Below the pieces are notes generated by a model that saw nothing but the letters and a program-made list of their open reading frames with translations, was not told the DNA's origin and did no database searches. From Chlamydomonas reinhardtii (lineage: Eukaryota; Chlorophyta; Chlorophyceae; Chlamydomonadales; Chlamydomonadaceae): a stretch of DNA of 64,000 nt. Position numbers and translations under genes: made by a program. How positions within the stretch are numbered: position 1 is the first letter of the stretch; each line of letters begins with the position of its first letter. This document shows positions 1-10,805 of the stretch, in pieces. The stretch is from contig NC_057006.1 in the NCBI RefSeq assembly GCF_000002595.2, positions 6,341,512 to 6,405,511 of the forward strand, in the 5' to 3' direction.

Positions 1-131
1 ACATCTCCGGCGCTGATTCCGCGAGGGCTCCTCCAGCAGAGCGCCGCGCAGCGCCCAGCCCAGCTCGCGGCAGGCCAAAAGCCAGCCCGGCGTGACTCCC
101 ACCAGCTGTCGCCATCTGGCGGTCCAAACTC
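1..131 (-). other. possible exon at left edge, unresolved
   Basis: Read on the minus strand, this stretch is GC-rich and open to the window edge in more than one frame. One frame, entered after an AG at about position 117, reads like protein (LVGVTPGWLLACRELGWALR). Another frame begins with an ATG at 133 and is also open. Neither can be tied to a family in 44 codons. It could be the first exon of a gene lying to the left, or chance openness in GC-rich DNA. Confidence 0.2.
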
Positions 132-1728
132 ATGTTCCGTATTGAAGATCCGGTCCTGGTGTGGCGCCGAGGCGACAACGAGCTCGTGAAAGGAATCATG
201 TGTGCTTTCGCGCAACTCTTCTGCAGTCTAAGCAGCCAGTTAATTGTCATGTTCGCTAGATGCTTGTTCGTAAGGTCAAGTCCCTGGTACTTGGCCAAGG
301 AAAGCGCTGGAACGAGGAAGAAGGTTTCGCGTAAACTCGGCTAAACTTCTGCGTTGAGGCGCAATCCATCATATGTGCGCACAAGTAACGAACAGCTGGT
401 CCAGCAAAATGCCTGTAATTTACAGGAAGATGGATCAGCAGAGTTCGGACGATCGAATTGCGTGCCGCGCGTGCATCGTGCCGCGCTTCATGTAGAACGC
501 GGGCTCCCTTCGTCGCCAGAGCCTCCCACGCTCCACATCCTCAACGCCGCGCACAGTTGGGCGGTCTCACCGTCTCACGCCATAGAGCAGCAAACCGTGC
601 GCCCGGTCCATGGTGAGGCGCGGTGCTATGGATGCGGATGTGGCACGGATGCGCTTGCGGATTCGCTGCATACCACCTACCGGCGCCCACCATTCCTGAG
701 ACTGCACGCACCACATTCTATCCGTCTCAATGTGCTGTACCATGCGGCAATGTACTTTCGTGTGGCCAAGCCCACCAAGGCACGGTAGAATCCCCACGAT
801 TGGTGAATGCTGCTCGCTGAAGAACATCAACACCTGGCTACGGTACCATACGGTGTCATGATACACAACAGCTGCGGTGGAGCGCGCTGCCCGCCACGGC
901 GCCATCCCCAGGTGTGGGCCGCTGTCACCACTGTTCCGCCAACACCAAAGTCCAAAGCCCCCGACAATCTCACTCTTCAGTCTTCACGCTGTCCGGGGCC
1001 TGGGGCCCTGGCCGTTTGCGCGTGGGTCGACCGCAGCAAATGCAGCCTGCTGCCTGAGCGCAAACGTTTTGCAGCAGCTGCTTGAGGCCGTTGAGGGAGG
1101 GGAGTGGAAAGGAAGCGGGGCAGACACAAGGCATGTGCCCCGCTCATACACTTCATTCGTGGGTCTTTGCTCACCCGGTGGATGGCGGCGGATGTGGGTG
1201 GATCTGGCCTTCAGTAAGGAGCAGACGTCGTCCATGATAACGGACGCCTTTACCCACCCAACATTCTTCGGTACTTCGGTGCCCACACCCACCCCACCTA
1301 CCGAACACTACATTCTGATTCCGCCAGCTCTACTATGTCCTACACGTACCGGCGGGTATGCCGTGGGACAACAAGTGTGTGTAGCTCGAGATTCTAGTAC
1401 TTATGCCCTGTGCGTCTATTGGGTTTCTACAATTTAGAGGGAGACCAGATGCACCTCCCAAGCTTATCCCACCATCAGCACTACTACATGAATCAATGGT
1501 ATGTACTACATATCATCACCTGGCGCCTTACTTGCTCATGCCCGCGCCGCACGAACTCGTCTTACCGCCGCCAACATCCTCTGCTACGGTTTCACTTGAA
1601 CACCAGCCGCTGCAGCTGCTCTGCACGGCTCCTCAAACTCCTAGGCCCCTCCCTCCACACCTTTCTCGCTTGCACAGCATCCCTCCACGCGATTTTCGCC
1701 TGCTGCTGGCACTGCTCCGATCGGCTGC
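132..1728. other. gene-free stretch, 3' side of the iminopeptidase gene
   Basis: No coding model is supported here. The stretch lies downstream of the minus-strand proline iminopeptidase stop codon, so part of it should be that gene's 3' UTR. The nearest minus-strand TGTAA signal I can find is at 420-424, about 1.3 kb from the stop, which would make a long UTR. The other open frames have no splice-consistent partners. Confidence 0.4.
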
Positions 1729-4700
1729 TCAGTCGAAGATGACGTTGCGCGCCATGCCCAGCAGGCGCTCAAAGATGCGGCTGCCGTCGTCGCGGATGCC
1801 GCTGTGGCGGTACTCGTTGGTGGTCCACAGCTTGATGCCCCGAATGGAGGACGCCGTCTCCTGAGGGGAGGGCGGGGTAGGCAAACACGGGCTCTCAAAC
1901 CTCCCACCCGCCAGCCAGCCCACATCGCAACGCCCCCCTCCCAATCCTCTACTGCACCGTCCCCGGCCTGCATCCCTGCCCCTTCTTTCCTGTTACCGTA
2001 TTCACCAGCAGCCCTGGTGCCCCCCCCCTTTCGTGAAGACAGCTCCCCGGGATTGGTACCTGACTCAGCCCGAAGTCCACATACAGGTCCTCCACGTAGG
2101 CTAGAGCGGCCGTGGGCACCTGGGGCATGTGCGGCGTAAGGGGCTTTGAACTTCAAGGGTGGAACAAGGGCAACCGCCTGCTATGCTCAATTGCCAGGCC
2201 CAAACATGTTTGCACCGCACGGCTACAGGACTCCAGCATACGGTACCCACACCACCACTACTGCCGGGGGAGGGACGGCCGCACCTTGTTGCTGGCCAAC
2301 GTCTTGGCGTCGTACAGCGGCCCCCACTCGGTCCGCGCCGCCAGCACGTCGGCGGTGGGCAGCAGCGGCCGCAGCGGCGCCAAGTCCTCAAACATGAAGC
2401 TGGCGGGCAGGACAGGCGCAGGAGAGGGGCAGAACACGTCATGGGCGTCATAACGCTCCGGACCTGCCTCCAGGTTGCAGTCTTTGAGGCCTGACTGGAC
2501 ACAGCCTTGCAGCCCCGAGGTGCGTTGCCGCGCCCGCCGCCCGTGGCCCAGGCGCCGGCGCACTCACCGGTACACGCACTCGCCGGTGAACAGCACCCGC
2601 CGACCCTCCTCCGCCGCGGCCACCGCATCAAACTGGCTGGCGAACGGCTCCTGCGCCCGCACCCGGTCCGCAGCCCAGTTGGACGCCTCGCCGCCCTGCA
2701 GTGGTACGGTAGGCGATGGGTGGGGTAGCCGTCCACATGAAAATGGGGGCCGCAGCTGAAGTGGGTCGAACTCTTGGGTGCATGTGCAGCGTGCGCATAT
2801 CTCGGCCAAGCCAGCCTCGCGCCGGTGGCCCCTAGTAGGCCACCTCCACCAAAACCCACCGGGGGCCCCAAGCACCTGGGGCGGCCATCTACACGAACAT
2901 GCTTTTCCATATTCGCATGCACAGTGTTGACCCCTTCCCGCGTTTTCCTTCACCTGGCAGTAGATGGCCTCATGCACCAGCGCATACAGGGGATTGGAGT
3001 CCCACGAGTGCCAGGCATCAAATGCCTGCGTGCGGCGGGACACAAGAACGGCAACGGGCGATGTCGTCGTCGAGCACACATGCCGTACTGCAGCTGTCAC
3101 AGCGGTGCAACACACCAGGCACGCCCGCACCAGCACCCGCAGGCCACACCTTGGCGAATGCGGGCGTCATGTGTCCCTCCGCGTCGAAGAAGCCATCCAG
3201 CAGGTAGTGCAGCCGCTCGAAGCCGCCGCCCGAGCCCAGACCTGGCGGGACAGGTGGCAGGGTGGCAGGCAGAGCGGAAAGTTGAAACGACCAGCGAACG
3301 CGGTGGACCAAGGCACCCCATGACCCAAGGCTCCTGTTTTGCCCTGACAGACCCACACACATCCGCACACCAGGCAAGCGCAGGGTTCGGCAGGCCTCAC
3401 CGCTCAGCCCCAACGTCTGCAGCAGGCGCGGCGTGAGCAGCGTCCCGTCCGGCAGCGTGGCGCCGCCGCCCGGCTGCTCCGCCAGGTACTTGACAATGCG
3501 CTGCATTTGCTCCACGTCATTGGGAAACCTGCAGGCAGTAGGTGGCGGCGTAGGGAGGAGTGGTGCGTGGCTGACAGGTGGCAAGTTTGAGCAAGGCACG
3601 AGGCAGCGACAAGAGAGTGAGATGTGCCCATTGGTGATGTGGGTCAGGGACCATACGCACACAGCGCAGCCCGGTGGCCTCGTGTACACCGCCCCTTGCA
3701 CATACACATTCATACACGAGCATTGCACCGCATCGCAAATGCACTCTGGCGTGGTCCCTTCTGCTCGACAACCTAGTGCGCGTACGTGTGCCGCCCGCAC
3801 CTGTCGTAGTACTTGTGATTGGCGGCGATGACTCGCTTGTGCAGCGCCGTGTACACGGTCTCGGCGGAGCAAGGCAGGCTGATGCCTGGAGGCAGGCCGC
3901 CTGTGATCAGCACCTCCATCAGGCCTGCGCGGCGGCAGGCCAGGCGTGCGTGTTACAAATGGCAACGTGAATGTGTATATGTGGATGGGGCAAACGGAAA
4001 TGCATATGCCGCATACGTCAGCGCAACCGAACACGTCAACGTGTAAAGCCAAGAGGACATGCCGCTGCGGCACTTTCCCGGTGAGGCCGAGAGGCATCCA
4101 CGGTTCGCCCCCGCTCCCTCACCCGCCGGCGCCTGGCTGAGGTAGGTGGTTGCGCAGAAGCCGCCGAACGACTGGCCCAGCACACTCCACCTTCCGCCGA
4201 AAGAGGTGGGCGGTACCAGCAGCCGCCGCACCACCTCGCAGTCCTTGATGATGCTGTCAGCCCTGTGTGTGGAAGGTAGCAGCGCAAACGGCAGGATGTG
4301 ATCGGGCCCCAAAGCTCAAGCCGGCGGGCGGCACACACGCATGTTTGCCGCCTTTATCTCGTACATAACTCCTCACCCTCTTCCGTGAATGCGGCGGCTC
4401 CCACATGCTCGAGCCCATTGGATGGAAGGTCAACCCCTCGCACCAAGGAGCCACCCCACTTCCACCCGCCGCCACATGCCGCCCGCTCACCTGAAGTAGC
4501 TCAGGTACTCGGCCTGCTCCTCCGGCCCGCCCCGCAGAGGCAGGTTGGTGGTGGTGATGGGCGTGGACCGGCCGGTGCCGCGCTGGTCCAGCAGCAGCAG
4601 GCGGTGGCTGCTAATGGCGGGGCGCACCCAGATGCTCACCTCGCTCATGCGGGGAGCCTCGAAGCCGGGGCCGCCTATCACGAGATACAGAGGAAGCAAC

Positions 4701-5531
4701 GTGCGTGCGTGATGCTGTGCCGGCTTAGAGGCGCAACACCGCGCGACGGGGCAGGCAGGCGTCGGGAGGTGCGGGGCCAGGCATGCTATGGAATTGACTA
4801 GACTGTGAAGAGTGATAGCAACGCCTGTACTGCGGTGGCCGCTCACCTTGAAGGTAGACCAGCCAGGGCAGGCTCTCGTTGCGTGCGGGCGCCATGACCT
4901 CACGTGCAAAGATGGTGATCGTCTGCGGTGTGTGTGAGCATGCGGCATTGGAGCCGTCAGCACGGCACCGGTTGCCATTCCGCCGCTCAAGCGCTAGACC
5001 AATGTCAAGACTTCAAATGCTAGTTCGCTGCTACCCATGCCATAAGCCATCTGCGTTTCGCAATGGCGTCTGGCGCACACGCCTCCCGGCCTTCCCCCTC
5101 GCCCGCCCCACACACAGCCGCTGCAATCCCGCACGCCCGTGGCAAGGCCTCGCGGTTCCCACCTTGCCGGCTGTGGCCTCCGAGCCGTTGTAGTCCAGGG
5201 GCACTGTGAAGAAGTGCTCCCGGATGACCAGGCCCGGCACCAGGAAGGTCTGGCCCACCTCGTGACGGGGCAGCACCCCGGCCACCTCCACCGCCACCTG
5301 TCGCCGGCAGCAGCATACCGTACCTAGCTTCATGATGCGCAGGGAACGGGGGTTCCTATCCTAATGGCGCAATCGCGGCCTGGGGGTTTCCCGCTGATAG
5401 CAGGCTGTGCCCGGTCGTCGGGTCGGGGCCTCACGCACCGTGCCGGGCAGGGTGCCGGGGACCTCCCGCGCCGAAGCCCTGGCCAGCGTGCCATCGGTAC
5501 GCTGTCGCTTACTCCCTGGTGCACCGTCCAT
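1729..5531 (-). CDS. proline iminopeptidase (alpha/beta hydrolase, peptidase family S33)
   Basis: The enzyme releases N-terminal proline from peptides. Thirteen exons give 492 aa: 5531-5439, 5297-5163, 4922-4847, 4674-4491, 4262-4123, 3924-3801, 3528-3401, 3241-3150, 3025-2954, 2695-2568, 2399-2285, 2119-2060, 1860-1729. All introns are GT-AG and phases agree. Family hallmarks are LVYLQGGPGFEAP (oxyanion-hole region), LLLLDQRGTGRS, the nucleophile elbow GQSFGG (Ser about residue 194), FTGECVYRFMFED, and near the C terminus YVEDLYVDFGLSQETAS and NEYRHSGIRDD, which carries the likely catalytic His. The start at 5531 has good context (ATCATGG). An in-frame ATG at 5651 would add 40 residues without Asp or Glu, resembling an organelle transit peptide, so the N terminus is uncertain. 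It lies head to head with GCST, about 1.07 kb away. Confidence 0.93.
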
Positions 5532-6596
5532 GATGCTTCTCCACCGGCGCGTCGCCAAATAGTGACAGAGCGACGGTGTTAGCGATCGCAGGCACGGCGA
5601 CGTCCCCTGTTTCGCTCCGCGTGCAAAGACGTTGCGACCTCCGAATAGCATGAGATTTCGACCCAGATCTAGGCTAGGTGCATAGTCTCGTCACAGAAAA
5701 CGATGTTAACCTGTCACTTGTTCAATGCAGTGCCAACATGCAGGAGGAGCTTTCTCAGCCTTGGCAAGGCAGTTGAATTAAATATCAGAGTACAAACGTA
5801 CAATGGCGCTTAGCAACTTTCCGAATGCAGCATGGACATGAAAGAGGGTTTGAACCACGCATGCTATCGTGCCAGTTGGCGCCCCACCCACCACCCGGTT
5901 TTCAGCGCCGGTTCCTTGGAACTATACCCGCCGCAATCAAATTACAGTTTGCCCTGGTTAAGCAGCAACTGCGCCGCGTGCTCAGGCGTACGTACCTGGG
6001 AAGCAGCCTGGCACGGCAGACCATCCTTGTACAATCCCAGGGGTGCCGTGCACATTCCTGCCGAATCTCCTGCGAACTACAGGAGACCAGCAAGGGATTG
6101 GTTGCAGCCCTCGGCTTCCATGTGCTTTCTCATGTCGCACGCCTGGCGGCCGCATTGACAATAATGGGGCCCAGGCATGTCTCTGGTGCCCTGTGCTGTC
6201 GCTGCCTCAAAACACACGTGCGCCCTTGGCTGTTTGCTGCGAAGGGATAGCAGGCAATGCAAAACAACTGCCGTAGTGACACTGGTTCTCCCCCTGAGCT
6301 ATGGACACCTGGACTGCCCTGCCCCAACATTACCGTGCGGGGGTTGAGATCATATTGCGTCAACCGTCATTCTGCAGCAACCGCGCAAACCATCGCCGCA
6401 AATAATATGACCTGGGGAACGGCTGCAGTATCTTTGACCATTCCATAATCCATATATCCAGCTGACTCGAGCGACCACGTACGACGATACGGCAATGACA
6501 GTTTGCCCCACCGCCCCCCGGCTGCCGCCCCGCTGGCCCTACACTCATACCCGGTCTAGCCGTCGTGTGTCTACATTCATTTCATACAGTAGAAGA
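5532..6596. promoter_or_regulatory. divergent intergenic region, iminopeptidase / GCST
   Basis: This is the only DNA between two start codons that face away from each other, so it must hold both 5' UTRs and promoters. A TATA-like CATATATCC lies at 6451-6459, about 140 bp before the GCST start. Positions 5532-5651 remain open in the iminopeptidase frame. I see no coding sequence or repeat in the rest. Confidence 0.4.
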
Positions 6597-9500
6597 ATGT
6601 CGTCCGCCACTCGCAACGTTCTTTCTATGCTGCCGGCACTTGGCCGCGTTGGTGCCCAGCAGGCAGCCGGCGCTGCTGCATCCCTGCTGTTCACCCGTGG
6701 CTATGCCGACTTGTCTTCGCTGAAGAAGACGATGCTGTATGACTTCCATGTGGCGCACGGAGGTGCGTGTCCTGGTGCAGAGAGATTTTGCATGCAGCTG
6801 TCGCGGGCTTGCTAGGGACGATTGGTTTCCAGCTTGTACCCCTGGCTATGGTAACAGGCAAGATGGTGGATTTCGCTGGCTGGGCGCTGCCTATTCAGTA
6901 CAAGGATAGCATCATGGACTCGACCACGCACTGCCGTCAGAACGCCTCGCTGTTCGACGTGTCGCACATGTGTGGTTTCTCGCTGAAGGTGGGCCAAAAT
7001 TGGAATTTTGGGCATGGCGCAGTGCAAGCTGGCACCGGTTGTAGGCTTGGTCGAGGGAAATTCGTTTGCTCTGCGACTGCATTTTCTTGCATAGATCCAT
7101 GTGCACTGCACAGTAGAGCATTAGCCGTGCCACGCCAGGCACAAAGCCTTGCATGCGACCGGCCGAATGCCGCGTAGCCTTGCCTGGCCTTGGGGACAGC
7201 ATCAGCCAACGAAGTGGTAACCATATTTGGGCACGTGTTGTATGTGTGCGCAAGCGTGGCCTGGGCAGGGGCCAGCGGCGCAGGAACACAACGACACGTT
7301 GAGGCAGACCTGGGGCGGTTGTGCAACAGTACGCTGCGGCGCCTTGGTCTGTGGCTCCGGCAGCATGCTTGCAACTTTACTGCACTCCACGCCGCGAGGA
7401 GCATGCCACACACATGCATAGCAGACGGGCCGAACCAGGCTTCATCCGTTTCCTTCGCAAACCTGCATCCCCTTCTGTAGGGCAAAGACGCCATCCAGTT
7501 CCTGGAGGGGCTGGTGGTTGGTGACATCGCCGGCCTCAAGGACGGCACCGGCTCCCTGAGCGCCTTCACCAACGAAAAGGGTGGCATCATTGACGACACC
7601 GTCATCACCAAGGTGCGGCTGCGCGGGTGCTAGGTGCCGACGAGGCCCGCGCTGTTGCAGGTGGCGCCGCCATGTGCTGCAGCGGTGCTACAGCCACATG
7701 CATGCTGCCCACAGGCATGGTCCGCACAGCTCCTTGTTGCACTTGACCAATGCCATGAATGTGGCTTAAAACCTGAACGAATGAACGCCTTTCCTATCGC
7801 CCGCTGCTGCGCAGGTGAACGGCCAGCACATCTACACGGTGGTGAACGCGGGCTGCCGCGACAAGGACCTCGCGCACCTCAGCAAGCACCTGGCGGCGGC
7901 CAAGGTGTGTGGGGCAGCTGGCGCCGCAGATGGGGGCGGGGCGGCTGAGGGGCGGGGAGGCCGGCGCCCGCGGCGGGTTGAAAACGGAGGCGTGGGGAGG
8001 GGTATACGGGCTGGGCTGGGTGGGTTGGACCAGGTCGTACGGACGCAGTGCTCAGCTGGGCTGGGTTGGTTTAACAACATGAGCGGGCTGGATTAGATGC
8101 GTGTGCGCTGCAGAGGCGCTACAGCCACATATGTGTGGGAGTGGTTGGCCGTTGGAAAGCCCTTGAGGTGTAGCCGGCGCGGGAATGCAGTAGCAGCACG
8201 GCAGCACGCTCTTACGTCAAGGCCCCGGGTATGGCTCTTCTAGCGCTCCTTCCCAACAACATCCCGCTCCTTCCTCCTCCCGGCTCGCAGTCCAAGGGCC
8301 TGGACGTGGCCATGACGGTGCACGACGACCGCAGCCTGCTGGCGCTGCAGGGCCCCGCCGCCGCCGAGGTGGTGGCGGGCCTGGTGGCTCCGGGCGTGGA
8401 CCTGAAGGCCATGTACTTCTCCGACTTCAAGCCCATCGACCTGGGCGGCATCCCGTGCTGGGTCACCCGCACAGGGTGAGGCGGAGAGGGCAAGAGGGAG
8501 AGGGAGGCGGGGCCGGGAGGGGGCAGTGAACCAGCAGTTGCAAGGACTAGCTGGGTGAGGGGGCGGCAGAGATGTGTACACGGGCCGCTTGGCAGCGAGC
8601 GATGGAACTGCCATGCCCGAGTCACGCCTTCCCACCCGCTGTGCGGCTCCTCGCACGCGCATCCAGGTACACCGGCGAGGACGGCTTTGAGATCAGTGTG
8701 CCCAACAGCCACGCCGTGGCGCTGGCGGAGAAGCTCACCGCCAACAAGCGCGTGCGCATGGCCGGTGCGTTGCGCGGCTTTGGCGCCGGCGGCAGCTGGT
8801 GACAGCAGGCCACGAGTTAGTAGCACGTTGGATGTGGGTTCGGGGGCTGCAGACGTAGCAGCACCGCAGTGCTTGCATCGGGGTTTACCCTGTCCCTGGC
8901 CCGCCTCCGCGCACCTCTCACTCCCGCTGGCCCCTCCACCTCCGCATCCTTGTAGGCCTGGGTCCCCGCGACTCTCTGCGCCTGGAGGCGGGTCTGTGCC
9001 TGTACGGCAACGACCTGAACGAGGACCTGACGCCCGTGGAGGCGGGCCTGGCCTGGACCATCGGCAAGCGCCGCCGCGAGAAGTTCGACTTCCTGGGCGG
9101 CGACATCATTAAGAAGCAGCTGGCGGAGGGCGTCAGGTGCGTTGTGGGGGGGTGGGTGGGAAGGGATTAACATTGAACCAATCCCGTAAGGAAACAGTCG
9201 CGCGGCAAGGAGAACTGCAGCTGCATAAGCGAGTGGGAAGGGAAGAAGGGCGGCGATGTAAGGAGGAGGTGGCGGGCAGCAGGGACGCGGCAGATAGAGT
9301 GGCGCGGGCCGGACGAGTATGGGGGCCGTAATACTCCATCGCCATCCTACCGTATATCAAGGCGCTTCGTGCCTCACCTCCACTTGTCCGTGTGCACCTC
9401 CGTGCATGCCTTGGCACACGCAGCAAGCGCCGCGTGGGCTTTGTGAGCACCGGCGCGCCCGCCCGCCAGCACAGCGTGGTGAGCACCCCCGACGGCAAGG

Positions 9501-9890
9501 TGGTGGGCGAGATCACCAGCGGCGCCTTCAGCCCCTGCCTCAAAAAGAACATCGCCATGGGGTGAGCGGGGGCAGGGCTGGGAATCTGAGACCCGGGTCC
9601 GGGATGCTGGGATGCAGGGACAGGCCGGCCACGGCTGCCCCACTCCGAAGAGTCCCCTACGCCGGAAACGTTTTGGACGAGCCTTGGCTCGCTGTATGTA
9701 ACGGCTGATGAGCTGCCCCGCCTGTGGTTCATTCTGCGCCGCCGCCCGCAGCTACGTGGACAAGGACTTCGCCAAGGCCGGCACCGCGCTCAAGGTGGAG
9801 GTGCGCGGCAAGGTAAACGACGCCGTGGTGACAAAGATGCCCTTCGTGCCCACGCCCTACTACAAGCGCCCCGAGCCCGCCAAGAAGTAA
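6597..9890 (+). CDS. GCST: aminomethyltransferase, T protein of the glycine cleavage system
   Basis: In mitochondria the T protein takes the aminomethyl group from lipoyl-H protein, releases ammonia and passes the one-carbon unit to tetrahydrofolate, a step of photorespiration. Nine exons give 419 aa: 6597-6762, 6858-6988, 7481-7612, 7815-7904, 8291-8475, 8667-8764, 8956-9136, 9424-9561, 9752-9890. All are GT-AG and in phase. The start is followed by an Arg/Ala-rich segment ending near FTRGYAD, a typical mitochondrial presequence. Family motifs include [61 protein letters not shown] and the C-terminal [20 protein letters not shown]. Length matches plant T proteins. I found no TGTAA signal in the following 900 bp. 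Confidence 0.97.
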
Positions 9891-10805
9891 AGCGCTGGGT
9901 TGGAGAGCAGCAGCAGCTGCAGCAGCGCCAGTGCTGTAGGGGGCTTGATGTGGAGGTTTTTGAAAGGACCGAAGGAGGCGGCGCTAGTGCGGATCAGGTG
10001 GCGGTTGATGGATGTTGGCTTCGTCTTTTGGGTGTGGTGTGGATCTATATCTTACTCGGACTCGAAATACTGACGTGGTCAGGTTTTTGGCAAGGTGAGA
10101 AGGACAGTGCAATTTTGTGTGAGCGCTGACCAAGTCGTGGGTCAGGTGGTGCATGCGCAGCATGTGCAGCGGTAGGGCGGCAATCAGAACCAAGCACGTT
10201 TCACGGTTTCAGGTCAGGTCGCGGATTACGAATGGTGGTAGTGCTGAACACAGCCCCGGCGTAACAAGATGCTGTGGTCCCCTGGCAGTCCCGCTCAGGA
10301 AGGGTCGAGCGCCCAGAGTTGGTAGTCTTATAATACAAGCCTCCTACTCATCCCATGCCTACCTGGGACAGACGAGCGCCTTCCTTTCTAGCCTACTTAG
10401 TCCGTTGATACAGTGACGGGGCTCACTCCTGTCCCTCCTACCGATCACACCGACTGGAAGCGTTTTGCCATGTGCGAACCGAGCACCAGCAAAGGCTTTC
10501 TCGATCGTGCGCACCTCACTTCAGCTCAAGGTTCAAAAACCGTCCTGGCTACAATGTGTCAGTTGCTGCTCTATGCAGCACCCAAGCGGCTGCAGCGCCG
10601 GCACCGGCACCTGTTGCAGGCCAGCGCGCCCGCAGCCCCCCTATGCATGTGCTTGGCCTTCAAGCACTCCACCGTTCAGCCCTTCCCCACGTCCTGGATC
10701 GCCTCCAGGGCACCACCAGTCCCGCACACGCACAAACACCATCACACACACGCTTCCATGACTCTCTTCTCCCGCCCCCGCCCAGCCCCCGCCTTGGCGC
10801 GCCGC
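9891..10805. other. convergent spacer between GCST and the AsnRS gene
   Basis: The stop codons of two converging genes bound this stretch, so it should be mostly their 3' UTRs. I see no supported gene, no TGTAA on either strand and no clear repeat. The 191-codon plus-strand frame beginning near 10413 runs antisense into the AsnRS last exon and is not a gene. Confidence 0.4.

Noticed and set aside
5840-5870. Minus-strand GTGGTTCAAACCC resembling a tRNA T-arm / B box
   Set aside because: The five-base stem around TTCAAAC does not pair, and no anticodon arm or acceptor stem fits nearby.
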